Source of the DNA: Capsaspora owczarzaki ATCC 30864
Taxonomy: Eukaryota; Opisthokonta; Filasterea
Reading direction: 5' to 3'
Length of the DNA stretch: 64,000 bases
Assembly (NCBI RefSeq): GCF_000151315.2
Contig: NW_011887296.1
Location: 1,421,131-1,485,130 of the forward strand
Part shown: positions 43,407 through 55,120 of the stretch, in pieces
Position numbering within the stretch: the stretch's first letter is position 1
How the letters are laid out: each line of letters starts with the position of its first letter
Position numbers and translations under genes: made by a program
The notes under the pieces: model-generated
Databases searched by the model: none
Seen by the model: the letters and a program-made list of their open reading frames with translations, nothing else
What the model was told of the DNA's origin: nothing

Positions 43407-44851
43407 TTGTATCCATGATCCTGTAGTATCTCTGAAAATCCGCGAAAGAAAAAAGCAAACCAGCAATTTCTCCATTTTTGTTTCGACTTGTCGTTCCATT
43501 TTCCTACCCCCCCTCCACCCAAGATTATCATTGTGAGTGTCATTTCGTGTGTTGCCATTTTGCTCGCGCTGTTGGCAGTTGAGACAGGATCGGCTTGTAC
43601 TGATTCGGCTGCCGTCCATTTGCGATTTAACAAACAAAATTCGAGTAAAGCAAAATGCAAACACGTCGCCCCTGTCGGCACATGGCGCATTGCGAGCCCG
43701 CGAAACCAACGCGGACGACGGGGAGACCAGCGCCACCCCGATGCCCTGCACAGCCCCCGCCTCGCTATCGAAGCAGTCTCTGGAGGGCAGCGGGGGGAAC
43801 AGGGATGACCCTTGGTGAAGGTGGAGGAGAGGTGCTGACGCAAACTGAGGAGAGGGCGACGCGCGTGCTTCCATTGATTTTTTTTGCTCAATGCTGGGCC
43901 ACACACAACCGCCTGAGCGCTCTCCTCAATGCCGGGTGTGCTGCCTGTTGTACTCGTGTGGGCGCCCCCTTTTGGTCAATCTGCGCGTCAGAGTGCGGCA
44001 TTCTCGCCTCCACTCTCTTGCATTGCATCACATCGGACGGCTCGTCTCGGCCAAGTGAACAGAGCCAAAAGGCAATAAAGACCAAAAGCAAGCGCCTTTT
44101 TCGCATTGAGAACACGAGGCTTTCTTTTTTTTTTTTTTTTTTTTTTTCAATGTTTGAGTTGTTTTGTCTTCTTTTGCGTGATGCTTTTGCTCTTGTCATT
44201 GCGCTGTTCGTCGCGCTCTTTCTCCCTCTCTCTTTCTCACTTGGAGCCGAGAGTCCCCCTGGTTGGAAGGGGTGCATGTGCCACGCATCACGTCTCATGG
44301 CATCACGGCGCTTCGCCTTCATGCCTCTCTCCCTTCCCTCCCCCCGACCATGGACACGACGAAATGACACTACTATTGTCAGACAAACAGCAGGCGGGAG
44401 AGTGTATGCGAGGTGAGGGCGGCTTTGATCAAGTCGCTGATTGAAGCTCAGAACATGTGCGCCAAATGCATCGTGCGCCAATGCTCTCTGCTCTGAATGA
44501 CCCCTTCATTATCAACGAGTCAAAGTCCAGAGCATCTCATCACGAGAATCGCTGGGAAGAGGCTAAAACGAAAATTCAAAAGCAGCCCTTTGCGTTTTGT
44601 GTTCCGATTTTCTGATTTTCTGATTTTCTGAGATTTTCCATATTTGTTTGTGCACTGTCTTCCATTGTTCTACAGGAGCCTGTTTCCCCGCCAAAAGCCC
44701 ACTTTCCCCCCAAGAAAAGTTGCCCGCTGGTTTGGATTGGTTCCGTTTTTGAGGTCTCTTTGTCTACCAAACCCCTCATCTGCAAAATCCAAGTCACCGT
44801 TTTCCGCCCATTCTGATCCTTCGGCTATTACTCGCAATCTGCTAATCCATC
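43407..44851. other. Intergenic region (1.4 kb)
   Basis: No convincing gene on either strand. Open frames here lack domains and are dominated by simple sequence. It includes a T run (about 44126-44147), and the last few hundred bases are the likely promoter of the bHLH gene. A TTTTCTGA repeat (3-4 units) is at 44607-44636. Confidence 0.45.
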
Positions 44852-46351
44852 ATGGCCGCTCTTTTGCAAGCCGCAGAGCTGCTGCTCCAACGAGAGGAGG
44901 CGCAGCACTTTCCCATGCAAGGCAGTGGCGGCATGCCCCCGCCTCCCGCGCCGTCGAGCAACCAACGGTTTGCCCCGGGCGCACCCATGCCGATGGCGTC
45001 TCCGCAACAACCCCACCACCCCATGATGATGCACGCACCCCATGGCTACGCCCCCATGGATCCTGGCTACCACGCCGGCTACCAACATCCAACGCACCCG
45101 GCCAACCGCACAGCTCGCTCGCAATCCAACCCACCACAACCGCTCGCCTACTCGTCTCTCTCCGGTTTCCATGCTGCACCCCCAACGCGCACCATGCCAT
45201 CGCCGCAGGCGCCCATGCCCCACGGCGGAGCATTCCAACATGGCATGTACCCCGTCGCACCTCCGGCCAACGCACACCACTACATGCCTCCAGGGATGAC
45301 TGGTAGCTCTCCCTCGGGCAAGTCACTAGGCATTCCGACCGGCGCAGCTGCGCGTCGGCGTCGGAACAGCTCGATGCGAGAGAGCTTCAGCTATGATGTG
45401 TACGAAGATGACGAGGAAGTGGACGAGGAGGAAGAGGATGAAGATGAGGACGATACCGAAGATGGGTACAATGATGGCGATGATGACTTCCAAGTCTCGT
45501 CGTCGGCCCGCCGCACTCCTCCAGCGCCGGCGCGCAGCGGCTCACGGTCTCGCACCATGTCAACTTCGTTCTCGTCTGGGCGCCGAAACAGCGAGAGCGG
45601 GTTTCAGCCCTCCAGCTATCCAGGTCCGTTTGCTGCAGGCCACTCCAACCCTGCCACGATGTCTCCGGCTTCAAATTCGTCCGGCTCGTCCGGCGCGACC
45701 AGCAGCGGCGGCTTGAAGAACGCCAACTCGGGATCAACGGGATCCCTCGGCCCGGCCGACGCCTCCCCTGGTGGTAGCAGCGGCGGTCGCTCTGGCAAGA
45801 AGCGATCTGTCAAGAACCGCGAGCAGCACAACATGCTTGAAAAGAACCGTCGCGCTCACCTCAAGACGTGCTTTGAAGAGCTGCAAGAGGCCATCCCCGG
45901 CCTCGACATGGCCAAGCCCTCCACGGTGGCCATCCTGCAGCACGCCAAGCAGTTTATCGAGACGCTGCACTACCGCCAGGCGCAACAGCAGGCTGAGATT
46001 GATCGGTTGCAGCAGCTCAACGTGTGGTGCTGCTCCAAGCTTGACGCGTTGGGTCACCCCGTCCCTGCAGCCTATCTGCAGCAGCCCATGCAAGGCAAGG
46101 CTCCACAACACCACATGCACCCGGCCGGCGAGGAAAATGGACACTACTATGAGTCTCACCACCACCACCACTCCCACCACCACGAGCACGGGCACCAGAT
46201 GGACATGGAGAGCTCGTCCACCTCCTCGTCCACCCCGAGCGACAAGTCCACAGATGTCGATGTTGAGCGTCTTGATGGCAACTCTCCCGAGCCTCCAGCG
46301 CATGGTACAACCCGAAGCGGTCGCACCTCGCGAGGCCGTCGTGAGCAGTAG
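44852..46351 (+). CDS. bHLH-zipper repressor, Mnt/Mxd-like, with SID-like N-terminus
   Basis: Intronless, 499 aa. Residues 1-18 (MAALLQAAELLLQREEAQ) closely resemble the SIN3-interaction domain at the N-terminus of Mxd/Mnt proteins (LLEAAxxLExxE). The middle is disordered (Pro, Ser, Gly, an acidic run at about 180-210). The bHLH lies at about 318-375: NREQHNMLEKNRRAHLKTCF, with the His-Glu-Arg E-box contact pattern and the EKNRRAHLK signature shared with Mnt/Mxd, then a short leucine-zipper-like helix (QQQAEIDRLQQLN). The C-terminus has a His-rich stretch. Such proteins dimerise with Max and recruit SIN3-HDAC to repress E-box genes. Direct evidence is motif-level; partner and function are inferred. 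Confidence 0.85.
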   Translation: MAALLQAAELLLQREEAQHFPMQGSGGMPPPPAPSSNQRFAPGAPMPMASPQQPHHPMMMHAPHGYAPMDPGYHAGYQHPTHPANRTARSQSNPPQPLAYSSLSGFHAAPPTRTMPSPQAPMPHGGAFQHGMYPVAPPANAHHYMPPGMTGSSPSGKSLGIPTGAAARRRRNSSMRESFSYDVYEDDEEVDEEEEDEDEDDTEDGYNDGDDDFQVSSSARRTPPAPARSGSRSRTMSTSFSSGRRNSESGFQPSSYPGPFAAGHSNPATMSPASNSSGSSGATSSGGLKNANSGSTGSLGPADASPGGSSGGRSGKKRSVKNREQHNMLEKNRRAHLKTCFEELQEAIPGLDMAKPSTVAILQHAKQFIETLHYRQAQQQAEIDRLQQLNVWCCSKLDALGHPVPAAYLQQPMQGKAPQHHMHPAGEENGHYYESHHHHHSHHHEHGHQMDMESSSTSSSTPSDKSTDVDVERLDGNSPEPPAHGTTRSGRTSRGRREQ

Positions 46352-46772
46352 CGTCCCTTGCAGGGATTTTTGTTCCGTATTTCTCGTTCCTTAACTTGTG
46401 CCTTTTGCATGGGGCACTGCACTCTGAATCTAGGGTGATTCTGTTTGTGAGTGCTTCAGTGAGGGCTCTGCTTTTTTGCATTTCGTGTGGGTTTGTTTGT
46501 TTGGTTGGGCGTTTTTTTTTTCTCGTGTTTTGATAATCGCCTTTTCTTTTGTTCTCTTCTCCTTGTTCTCCTCTTCTCCTTGCTTTCTTTTTTTTTTTTC
46601 TTCCTCCTTTTGCGTGGTTTCATATTGCTAGCTGCTATTGATTTTGGTTCGGTTTCTTGTTGTCAAACAAATTTGGTTTTTCAATCCATTCCAATTTGGA
46701 AGTGATCAGTCCAAAATTCAATCCCGAGCCCCCACCCCACCCCCATATTCCGTTGCTGTAGTTTGACTCTGC
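46352..46772. other. Intergenic spacer, T-rich
   Basis: 421 bp holding the 3' UTR of the bHLH gene and the promoter of the histidinol phosphatase gene. Strongly T-rich with several T runs and CTCCTT repeats near 46557-46580. No gene seen. Confidence 0.5.
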
Positions 46773-47944
46773 ATGCCGTTTACATACCACAGCCACAGTG
46801 GGCAGTTCTGCCTGCATGCAGCTGGCACGCTTGAAGCTGTTGTGCTGCGCGCCATCGACGCGGGATTTACGCACATTGGCCTCTCTGAGCACATGCCGCG
46901 AACACGGGAATCGCAGTTGTACAATGAAGAGGTACAACAACCTGTCGTCCATCCCAAACCCCTCCCCCCACAATGTCAACTGGGGGACTAGCAATAGCAC
47001 AAATAGAACAATAGTGAAACTGACCATGCATCCATTGCTCATGTCTGAATCTCCCAGAAACACCTCGCACCCGCTGCTCTCGACGACATGTTCACGGCGT
47101 ACATTGCCGAAGCTCGAAGACTCCGCGACAAGTACGGGTCGCGCATCCACATTGTGATTGGGATGGAGACTGAGTACTTTGGCTCGGAGACGATCGCCGA
47201 GATCCGCGCGCTGGTGGCTCGCCACGAGATTGAGTATCTCGTTGGATCAGTGCACCATGTCCATGGGATACCGACAGACTACTCGTCGGCGCTGTGCAAC
47301 GACGCCGAGACTGCTGCGGGTGGGTCGTCCGACCAGCTCTTCCAAGCGTACTTTGAGCACCAATACGCGCTCATCAACGCGCTCCAGCCGCAAGTCGTGG
47401 GCCACTTTGACGTCATCCGGTTGTACCGACGGGATGCGCCGCTCTCCGCCGCGACGTGGGAGCTGATTGACCGCAACATTCGATGCGCAGTTTCCTACGG
47501 CGCCCTGTTCGAAATCAACTCGCGAGCGCTGAAAAAGATGTTTGCTCATCCGTACCCACAACTGGACATTGCACAGGTAAAGGGAGGGGGCGGGCGGGGG
47601 TGTATGTTGCGAGTTGCAAGAGGAGGTTGTTTTGGGCGAGACTAGAGAAACCCTGCTGATTCGCTCGCGTTTGTTTTGTTTTGTTTTGCTCTCTTGGCAT
47701 GCAGCGAATTCTCAGCCTCGGTGGCAAATTCACCATCTGCGACGATAGCCACGGTGAAAACGATGTCGCCATGCACTACGATCAGCTTCCGAGCTATCTG
47801 GAATTGCTCAACATCGACACTGTCTACCTGCTGGAGCGTGTCAAGGACGCGGCCACTGGTGCCGTCACAACCGTTACCAGACCCGTCGATTGGCGGACGC
47901 ATCCGTATTGGTCTGCGAAAGCCAAGGCTCCAAGTGCATCCTGA
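46773..47944 (+). CDS. HIS2: Histidinol-phosphatase, PHP type (HIS2)
   Basis: Three exons (46773-46931, 47058-47576, 47705-47944) give 305 aa. PHP-superfamily metal sites are all visible: YHSHSGQFC at the start, GLSEHMPR, GMETEYF, GSVHHVHG, VGHFDVIRL and DDSHGENDV. The enzyme removes phosphate from L-histidinol phosphate in histidine biosynthesis. It is the yeast HIS2/bacterial HisK type, which uses a trinuclear metal centre. Length and motif order match yeast HIS2. Its presence implies the organism may make histidine, a pathway animals have lost. It converges with AP-4 sigma. Confidence 0.93.
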
Positions 47945-48110
47945 TCAGTGGTCGCTAATATGTTTTTTTGAAAAAAAAATGCGAAAACTCAAGCTCTTGG
48001 AAGTGCTGGTAGGGAGGGGATGTTTCAATATTGCTGTACAAGCGATTTGGATATAAATCAAGACAATTTTGAGGGAATTGCGCAGCGCAAAGGGAAGGAT
48101 GTCTGATGGT

Positions 48111-49003
48111 TTATGACTTGGTGCTGGCCTTCTCCATGAGCGCGAGAGGCATTAGTATTTGATTCTTGTTGGTCTCTACGATTTTCCCGTTGATGATCAT
48201 CTCGTCGAGGATGATGTGAGCCTTTTCGAGGTTGAACATGATCTGTGAGGTGGCAGCAAAAAAAAAAAAAAAAAAATCAACCCTCAAGTGAGATCCAGGC
48301 GGCTGCAGGCAGGAGATGACGGAGAGTCGACCACTTACATCGAGTTCGCACTGTTTGAGGGTTTCCAAGGCGAGCGGGAGCATGGGAAAGCAAGGGAATA
48401 AAGATCTAGCGAGAGTGAGAATTTTATCTCTCAATGCATCACATCGGTGCCAGCAACAAACACATACCACGCTTTCAAAGTAGCGATCGAGTGTCTCTAC
48501 GACTGCATGGATGAATTCGAGAATGGCCAGTTCGTTCTAGAGCACAGGGAACAGCAACGAGTGAGCATACAAATGTCAATGTCCATTGCAACCTGATGAA
48601 AAGTCCACAAACCTCTTCGCTGTCGACGCCCAGGATGAAATAGAGCGCTGCATAGCGCCGGTAGACAATCTTGTAGTTGCGGTACTCCATAAACGAGCAC
48701 TGGAAGAGCAAAAAAGTGAGTGAGCTTCCAATGCTCGCGCTCTGGCTGGCTGTCTGGCTGGCTGCCCGCTTCCCAGCACGTCCACCGAGCACGGAACATC
48801 ATCATCATCATCATCATCATCACCATCATCATCATGCACGCATCAATCCGCACCTGCGAGTCGGCGCGGGAGAGGCACTTGCGGATGATTTCTGCTTCGT
48901 GGACGACGCGGTCGGACACCCTGTCCTGTGGGCCCTGGTCGTAGTACTGAGCGAGGCGCGTGTTGCCCTGCTTGTTGACCAGCAGGAAGAACTTGATGGC
49001 CAT
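48111..49003 (-). CDS. AP4S1: AP-4 complex sigma subunit
   Basis: Five exons (49003-48854, 48699-48613, 48536-48468, 48350-48339, 48242-48111) give 149 aa. It is an adaptin small chain: [76 protein letters not shown]. The sequence follows AP-4 sigma (144 aa in human) more closely than AP-1, -2 or -3. It belongs to the AP-4 coat at the trans-Golgi. Exon 4 is only 12 nt (TGCGAACTCGAT, encoding CELD) with good flanking AG and GTAAGT; without it the conserved SELD/CELD block would be missing. Head-to-head with the LPMO-like gene. Confidence 0.92.
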
Positions 49004-49182
49004 GGTTTGAATCGGGACTGTGAGTGTGTGTGTGCGTTGAGAGTGAGTTTCAAGCGATTTCTTGTTGAAAAATGACTGGACTGAGATTCTGATTTCTCTG
49101 AACAACAAAAGACGGGAAGTGAACATTGCGGCATGTTTGTCCAGTGTGATGGAAACGGGCCATCTTCCACCCCGCGGGCTGA

Positions 49183-49273
<91 letters not shown>

Positions 49274-49371
49274 ATGAACGATGTTTTTCCTTGTGATCTC
49301 CATTTTTGTGATTCTTACCTTTCTTCGTCTTATTTATTCATTTCTCAGTCTTTTATATTTCCCCCCTCACA
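49004..49371. promoter_or_regulatory. Divergent promoter with (GA)n tract
   Basis: 368 bp between the AP-4 sigma and LPMO-like start codons. It contains an uninterrupted ~84-nt GA microsatellite (about 49187-49270). Purine tracts of this kind also occur at about 6884-6915 and 9142-9174 in this window. A promoter role is inferred from position. Confidence 0.5.
49187..49270. repeat. (GA)n microsatellite
   Basis: About 42 GA dinucleotides in the spacer between two divergent genes, close to the presumed 5' UTR of the LPMO-like gene. Confidence 0.95.
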
Positions 49372-51425
49372 ATGGTTTCCTCGTCTTCGCTGCTGGCGAC
49401 GCTGCTCGCGGTTGCCGTCCTCGCTTCCAGTGCTTACGGCCACGGTCTGCTCAAGACGCCCGTCCCGCGCTCGGGCAACGACGACAACTACCGCGACGAC
49501 TGCACCACCGTTGCTGCAGGAACCCCCTCCGCCACCTACTTTGCCGGACAGCCGTTCTCTGTCACCTACAAGATCAATGCAAAGTAAGCAACAACGTGGA
49601 TCCAAAAAAAAAAAAAAAAAAAAAAAACTCAATGGAAAACCCAATGGAAACTCAATGGAAAAAACCAATGGAAAAAACCAATGCGATTTTTTTGAATGGG
49701 AAAAAACTTTGCCATTTTCCCATCGTCGTTTTCTTTGGTGCCTGCGCTTTTCACCGCCCGCCCTCCCTCCGCCTTGGGGATGCTGTCTGCATTTTGCTGC
49801 AGGCGATGGTGTCCTTGAGCTCGGCTGGGCCTGCAGCGGTGGTGAACCCATAGAAAGAAAAAGCCCGCAATCATAAAAAATGAAAATGGGCAAATTTCAA
49901 ATTGCGGGATTTTTTTTTTTTTTTTTTTTTGCTTTGCTTTTGGCTTTTGTTTTGCTCACCTTTCGCTCCTTCTGCTCTCTCGCGTCTCGCCCACAGCCAC
50001 GGAGGCACGTACCAGATCAAGCTTCGCAAGGACGGCGGCGCATTCACCACGGTAAATCCACCAAAACAGACCAAAACCTTATTCACAAGAAAACAAAGAA
50101 AAAGAAAAAAAAGAAAGAAAAAAAAAACCTACTTGTGGTTTTGGCTTTGTTTTTGTTTTTCCTTATTCTACTTTGATTTTTATTTTCCCATTGTTTTTAT
50201 TTATTTTGTATGTCTTGTTCGTTCTCTCTGTCTGGGGTTTGGTTCGGAGCACACACACACACCCTCACTTGGACAGTATGAGTAACTTCAGTTTGGGAGT
50301 CAAAAGTGAAAAATTGGACGACAAAGGGGGCGAGATTCAAGCAGAAAACGCGCGAGTTTTTGGCGTTCTTGCTCCAACTTGGGTTGCTGCCCCTTGGGTT
50401 CTTGGGCCGACCTCCTATGAGCGAAAAGTCACAATATTGCTTGCGAGAGCCAGCTGGCGAGAGAGAGAGAGAGAGAGAAGGAGAGTGCGAGAAGGAGACC
50501 TCTGCACCCAGTCACCCGACTTACCATCACCTCGATCCCTCCTCATATGGATTGACCACCAACACAGATTCAACCCTCGGGAGCCATCGTGTCTGGCAAC
50601 AATCCCGAAACCAAGACTTTTGCCGCGTTGGAGCCTGGCACCTACACTGTCGCTTGGATCTGGAAGAGCAACGAAGCGAAGCCCTACTTTGGCTGCTCCG
50701 ACATCAAGGTTGTCGTTAGCCCCCAGGGCATCACTGCCACCTTCTACTCTGCTTCTGGCAACGCTCCGTCCACGACCGACTTTTTCAACGCCGTCGCCTC
50801 GTTCTTGGACATCCCCACGACCCAGATCACGACCGTCACCGCCCTCACCGCTGTCGACAAGAACCACTTCAAGCTCGTCTTCACCATCAACTACGACTCT
50901 GCTGGCACCGACCCCGCACCTCTCATCAACCAGCTCCTCACTGCCTCGTCCAGCGAGCTTGCCGCCGCCGGCATTGCCTCCACCACTACTCTGGCCGCCA
51001 ACCAGCCCTCGAGCGACTCGAGCAGCAGCGGCTCGAACGGCGCCGCCGTCGCCGTGCCCATCGTCCTCATTCTCGTCCTCCTTGTTGTCCTCTTTGTGTA
51101 CGACCGCAAGAGCGGCGGCAAGGTCCGTCAGTTCGGCTCGAGCATCAAGGACCGCTTCACCACCGGCTCCAACCACAGCACCCGCCACAGCGACGCCGAG
51201 AAGGGCCGCTCCACCCCTGCTCCTCGCGCTGCCACCCCTGCGCCTCGCCCTGCCACCCCCACTGCCCGCCCTGCTACCCCCACGGCTCGCGCGACCACCC
51301 CTGCTCCTCGCGCCTCTGCCCCGTCTCGCGGCCCTTCTGTGCGCCCTCCGTCGCCTGGTGCTAGCCTGCAGCGCCCCGCCTCGCCCGGCGCCGGCCTCCA
51401 GCGCCCGGTTGCTGTGCGCCCTTAA
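49372..51425 (+). CDS. Secreted/type I membrane LPMO-like protein
   Basis: Three exons (49372-49583, 49997-50051, 50568-51425) give 374 aa. A clear signal peptide (LLATLLAVAVLASSAYG) is followed directly by HGLLKTPVPRSG. An exposed N-terminal His after cleavage is the hallmark of copper-dependent LPMOs and LPMO-like copper proteins. A second His (NHGGTY) and the strand pattern YTVAWIWKSNEAKPYFGCSD fit a small immunoglobulin-like LPMO core (about 18-130). A second ~90-residue domain follows (residues ~130-220, DFFNAVASFLDIPTTQITTV, SEA-like), then a Ser-rich stalk, one membrane helix (AVAVPIVLILVLLVVLFVYD) and a ~100-residue basic cytoplasmic tail with repeated AxPAPRPATP-type units. Substrate and redox activity are inferred only. 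Intron 1 (413 nt) and intron 2 (516 nt) carry long A and T runs. Confidence 0.75.
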
Positions 51426-52215
51426 GTACGCCTCGGCGAATATCGGTTGTTTCGCGCACGAATGCTCGCTTCAAGTTCTCGAGGTCTGTTGACAGTACTT
51501 TGAGATTGGTCGCTTCTTTCTGAATCTGGCCAGCAACGGCGCGGGCATTTTTGCGTTAGTTTCCGATTCCTAGGTTGATATTTTGGTTGTTTCTTTTTTT
51601 CGGGGGGAGGGGCTTTGAACCCCGTCCCCTGCTGTTTCCGCACTATTGTTTGTTTGTTTTTTTTTTTTTGTCTTCGTTCTCTCGTCCTCGTTGTGGTGCC
51701 TTTTTGTTTTCAGCTTTGCTTGTTTGATGCATTGGCCATGCACATCGGCGGCAACGATTGTCTCCATCGCCACCTACCCCCCAACATTCCCCTCCAGCAG
51801 TTATTGGTCTGTGTGTGCTTGTTGCGGCGCTGGCGCTGCAACGCAAACCTCACCGGACTGCTCTGTTGTTGAGTTGTTCCTTTTGGTGCCACTTTGCAAA
51901 TATACTTTTTCATGTTACGGCTCTTTGTTTCGATTTTGCGCTACATGTGCGTTCTGCCAAACAACTCATGGACAACAACTCGACGGACAAGTCGGAATGA
52001 CATTTTGCGCAACGTTCTCGCGTCGTGTTGCACTCCATTACGCACTTGCTATCTTCCCATCCATATCTGCTGTTGTACTCTTCTTGTCTTCCCAATCTGC
52101 TTTCACCGCATGTCTCTGAGTTTTTGCTGTTTGGCTGCTTTCCAAGCCTATTTCGTCATGGCGCAGTCATTTTTTTTTTTTTTTTGCCGTTTCCCCCTCC
52201 TTTCTTCATCCCTCA
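51426..52215. other. Intergenic region (0.8 kb)
   Basis: Between the LPMO-like stop and the eIF2B delta start, same orientation. T-rich with several T runs; open frames here carry no recognisable domain. The final part is the presumed promoter of eIF2B delta. Confidence 0.5.
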
Positions 52216-55088
52216 ATGAGCAGCGTACCTCGCTCCAACCCGCGGCCTGTCGGGACCAGCGGTGCCAGTAGTGCTGGAGGCAGTGTCGGCAGCAGCGCAG
52301 GCAGCCTGTCGTCGTCGTTCAACGAGTCTGCTGCTGGCGCGACCTTTGGCGGCCGATCGCTCACGTCCTCGTCCTCGCAGCAGCAGCAGCAGCAGCGCGG
52401 CAGTGGCTCTATCACGCGCACGCCGGTGGGCTCTGTTGTGCTGTCGACGTCGCCTGGCAGCTTTGCGTCGTCGTCCGTCGGCGCCGTCAACTCCATCACC
52501 AACTCGTTCGCCTCGACCTCGAGCACAACGACGGCGACCGGCCCGCGCTTTGATGGCAGCGCAGTCAAGACGACCATCGGCTTCCATCTCGCAGAGGTAC
52601 AACCAAAAGCTCTCATCACTAGCAGATGTGCTTGTTGTGCCCTCGGTTGTCTTGGTCGTGCTGTCTGTGGTCTGGCTGGGAGTGGAGTGGGACAAGCATG
52701 TGTGTTTGAGATCTCGCTGCTGAACCTTTCTTCCTTTTTTTTTTTCCGATTCTCATCAATCACCAAACCACCACCACCACCACCCCCTCACTCGCACGTT
52801 CAAGCATGATACAGCATGAGTAAAGAGAGAGAGAGAGAGAGAGAGTGTGTGTGTGTGTGTAGGCAATTCGAATGCGCAATCGCAAGAGAGTCCAAATTCG
52901 CCGTTGTACTCACTCCTCCTCCTCCTCCTCCTCCTCCTCCTCCTCCTCCTCCTCCTCCTCCTCCTCCTCCTCCTCCTCCTGCTCCTTCACTCACTTGCTT
53001 GCAGACGGACTCTGGCTCAAACTCGCGACAGGGCAGCCATCCATCCACGCCGCTGATGACCACGGCCGCGTCGTCGTTCAGCGCGTCGTCCAGCACTTCC
53101 ACACCGACAAGCGCGGCGCCAATCCCGGCCATTGTCATTGCTCCTGCAAACCAGCAATCTCAGTCCCAGCAGCGAAAGAAGGGCGGCGACGCTGCTGCTG
53201 CTGCTGCTGCTCCTGCTGCTGCTGGTGCCACAGCTGCTTCTGCAGATGGCGCTGCACCAAAGCCAGAGCGTGTTGGCGCAGACGGATTGACAAAATCTGA
53301 GCGCCTTGCATTGCAGGTAGGATTGCATTGTGGTGTCGTCATGACCAACCAGCCTTTGACCCTTCCCCCTTTCCCCTCCCCCGAATCAACCCTAACGTTT
53401 GATGCATGCTGTTCGTTCAACCCTATTTGCACGCTTGGCTCGCGCAGGAGAAAAACAAGGCGGCAAAGCTTGCACTCCGACAAAAGCAAAACAACCAACC
53501 TGCCAAGGGCGATCAAGCAGCCCAGCAACCTGCCTCCCCTCAATCACAAGCATCACCACAGTCACAGCCTCAACCGCAGCAGCCCAAGTCGCTCAAATCC
53601 TCGCGCCAGACGTCTCAAAGCTCGGTCGAGAACGCAGAAGGATCGAATGCAGAGCGAAAGGGCAAAAGTCCCGTTGCCACTGCTGGCAATGCCGCCAGCG
53701 GCGCAGCGTCGGGCGCCAGTCTGGCTGCCGCTTCGGACAGCAAGGTCGGCAAGAAGGAATCGTTCCGAGGTGTGCATTCCAACCCCAACATGCAGTATGA
53801 CGATGTCAAAGTGCAAAACAAGCTTTCGCGCACCCTCGCCAAGCAACAGGTAACGCGATGCTGTGTACATTTGAGAAGCCTGAAGTTTGGAGCCTGCTTG
53901 AGGCACTGACCGTATCCGGGTTGTTGGGTGGTTGTGGTTTGGGTTTTTTGTTTGGTTTTTTTTTTGCGTCCTTGTTCCCTGTCTGTTCCACAGCTCTCCC
54001 AGCCAACACGGCCTCAGAAGCAGGTCGAATTCTTTGCACACTTGCGTCAATACCAGCGTCTGCCTTCGCTGACACAAAACTTTCTGCGCGCCAGCATGCA
54101 CCCTGCGATTACCGCTCTCGGCCTGAAATACGCCGAAAACGTGATTGTCGGCTCCAATGCTCGAGCTTTGGCTCTTATCAACGCGTTCCGCAAGGTTTGC
54201 CTGCTTTTGCACGTTGATGCCATATTTCTTTGCTCGTTTTGCTTACACGGTTTGGACCATTTTGTTATTATTTAGGTGATTGCGGACTATGTGACTCCCC
54301 CTCAGAAAGAGCTACGACATGACCTGTCCGAGTCCATCAAGCCTTACCTGACATTCTTGACTTTTTGTCGTCCCATGTCTGTCAGGTGAGTTGACGCGTG
54401 GTTTTGGGTTTGGTGTTGTTTGTTCTCGTTACACTTTTTTTTTTTTTTACCAACTCTCTGCTCACCGAAAAATGGCTCATTTTGGTTGGTTGGTTGGTTG
54501 TTTGAAGCATGGGCAATTTTATTCGATATCTCAAAGTGAACATTGCTGCTGTCAAACCCGACGAAACGGATGCAGAGGTTTGTCCTCGTGCCGATCGCCT
54601 TCATTGCTCTTACGATTTTTCTTAATTGTGTGCTCACTCTCACATCCTGTGTGTTGGGTTTTAGGCCAAGAATTTCCTCATCGGAATCGTGGACGAATTT
54701 GCGGATGGTATCAAGCTTGCTGATTCTGCCATCTGCAACAGCGCGATTACCAAGATCCAAAATGGCGATGTGATTCTCGTTCACGCGAGCTCGCATGTTG
54801 TCTTGCAAGTTCTGCTTGCCGCCCATCGGGCAAACAAGAAATTCTCTGTCGTCGTGGTCGACTCTCGCCCGCGCATGGAAGGTACGGGGCTTTCGCGGCT
54901 GTGACTGAGTAGAGTAGTTGACGTGTTGCGCTCATTCGTGTACCTCTGAACTCTTTTCAGGCAAAGAGACGTTGCGACGACTCGTTCAAGCGGGCATCAA
55001 GTGCTCCTACGTTCTTATCAACGCAATTTCATACGTCATGAAGGAGGTTTGTGATTTCATCTGAAAGCAAATTTGTGGGGTTTGCCTG

Positions 55089-55120
<32 letters not shown>

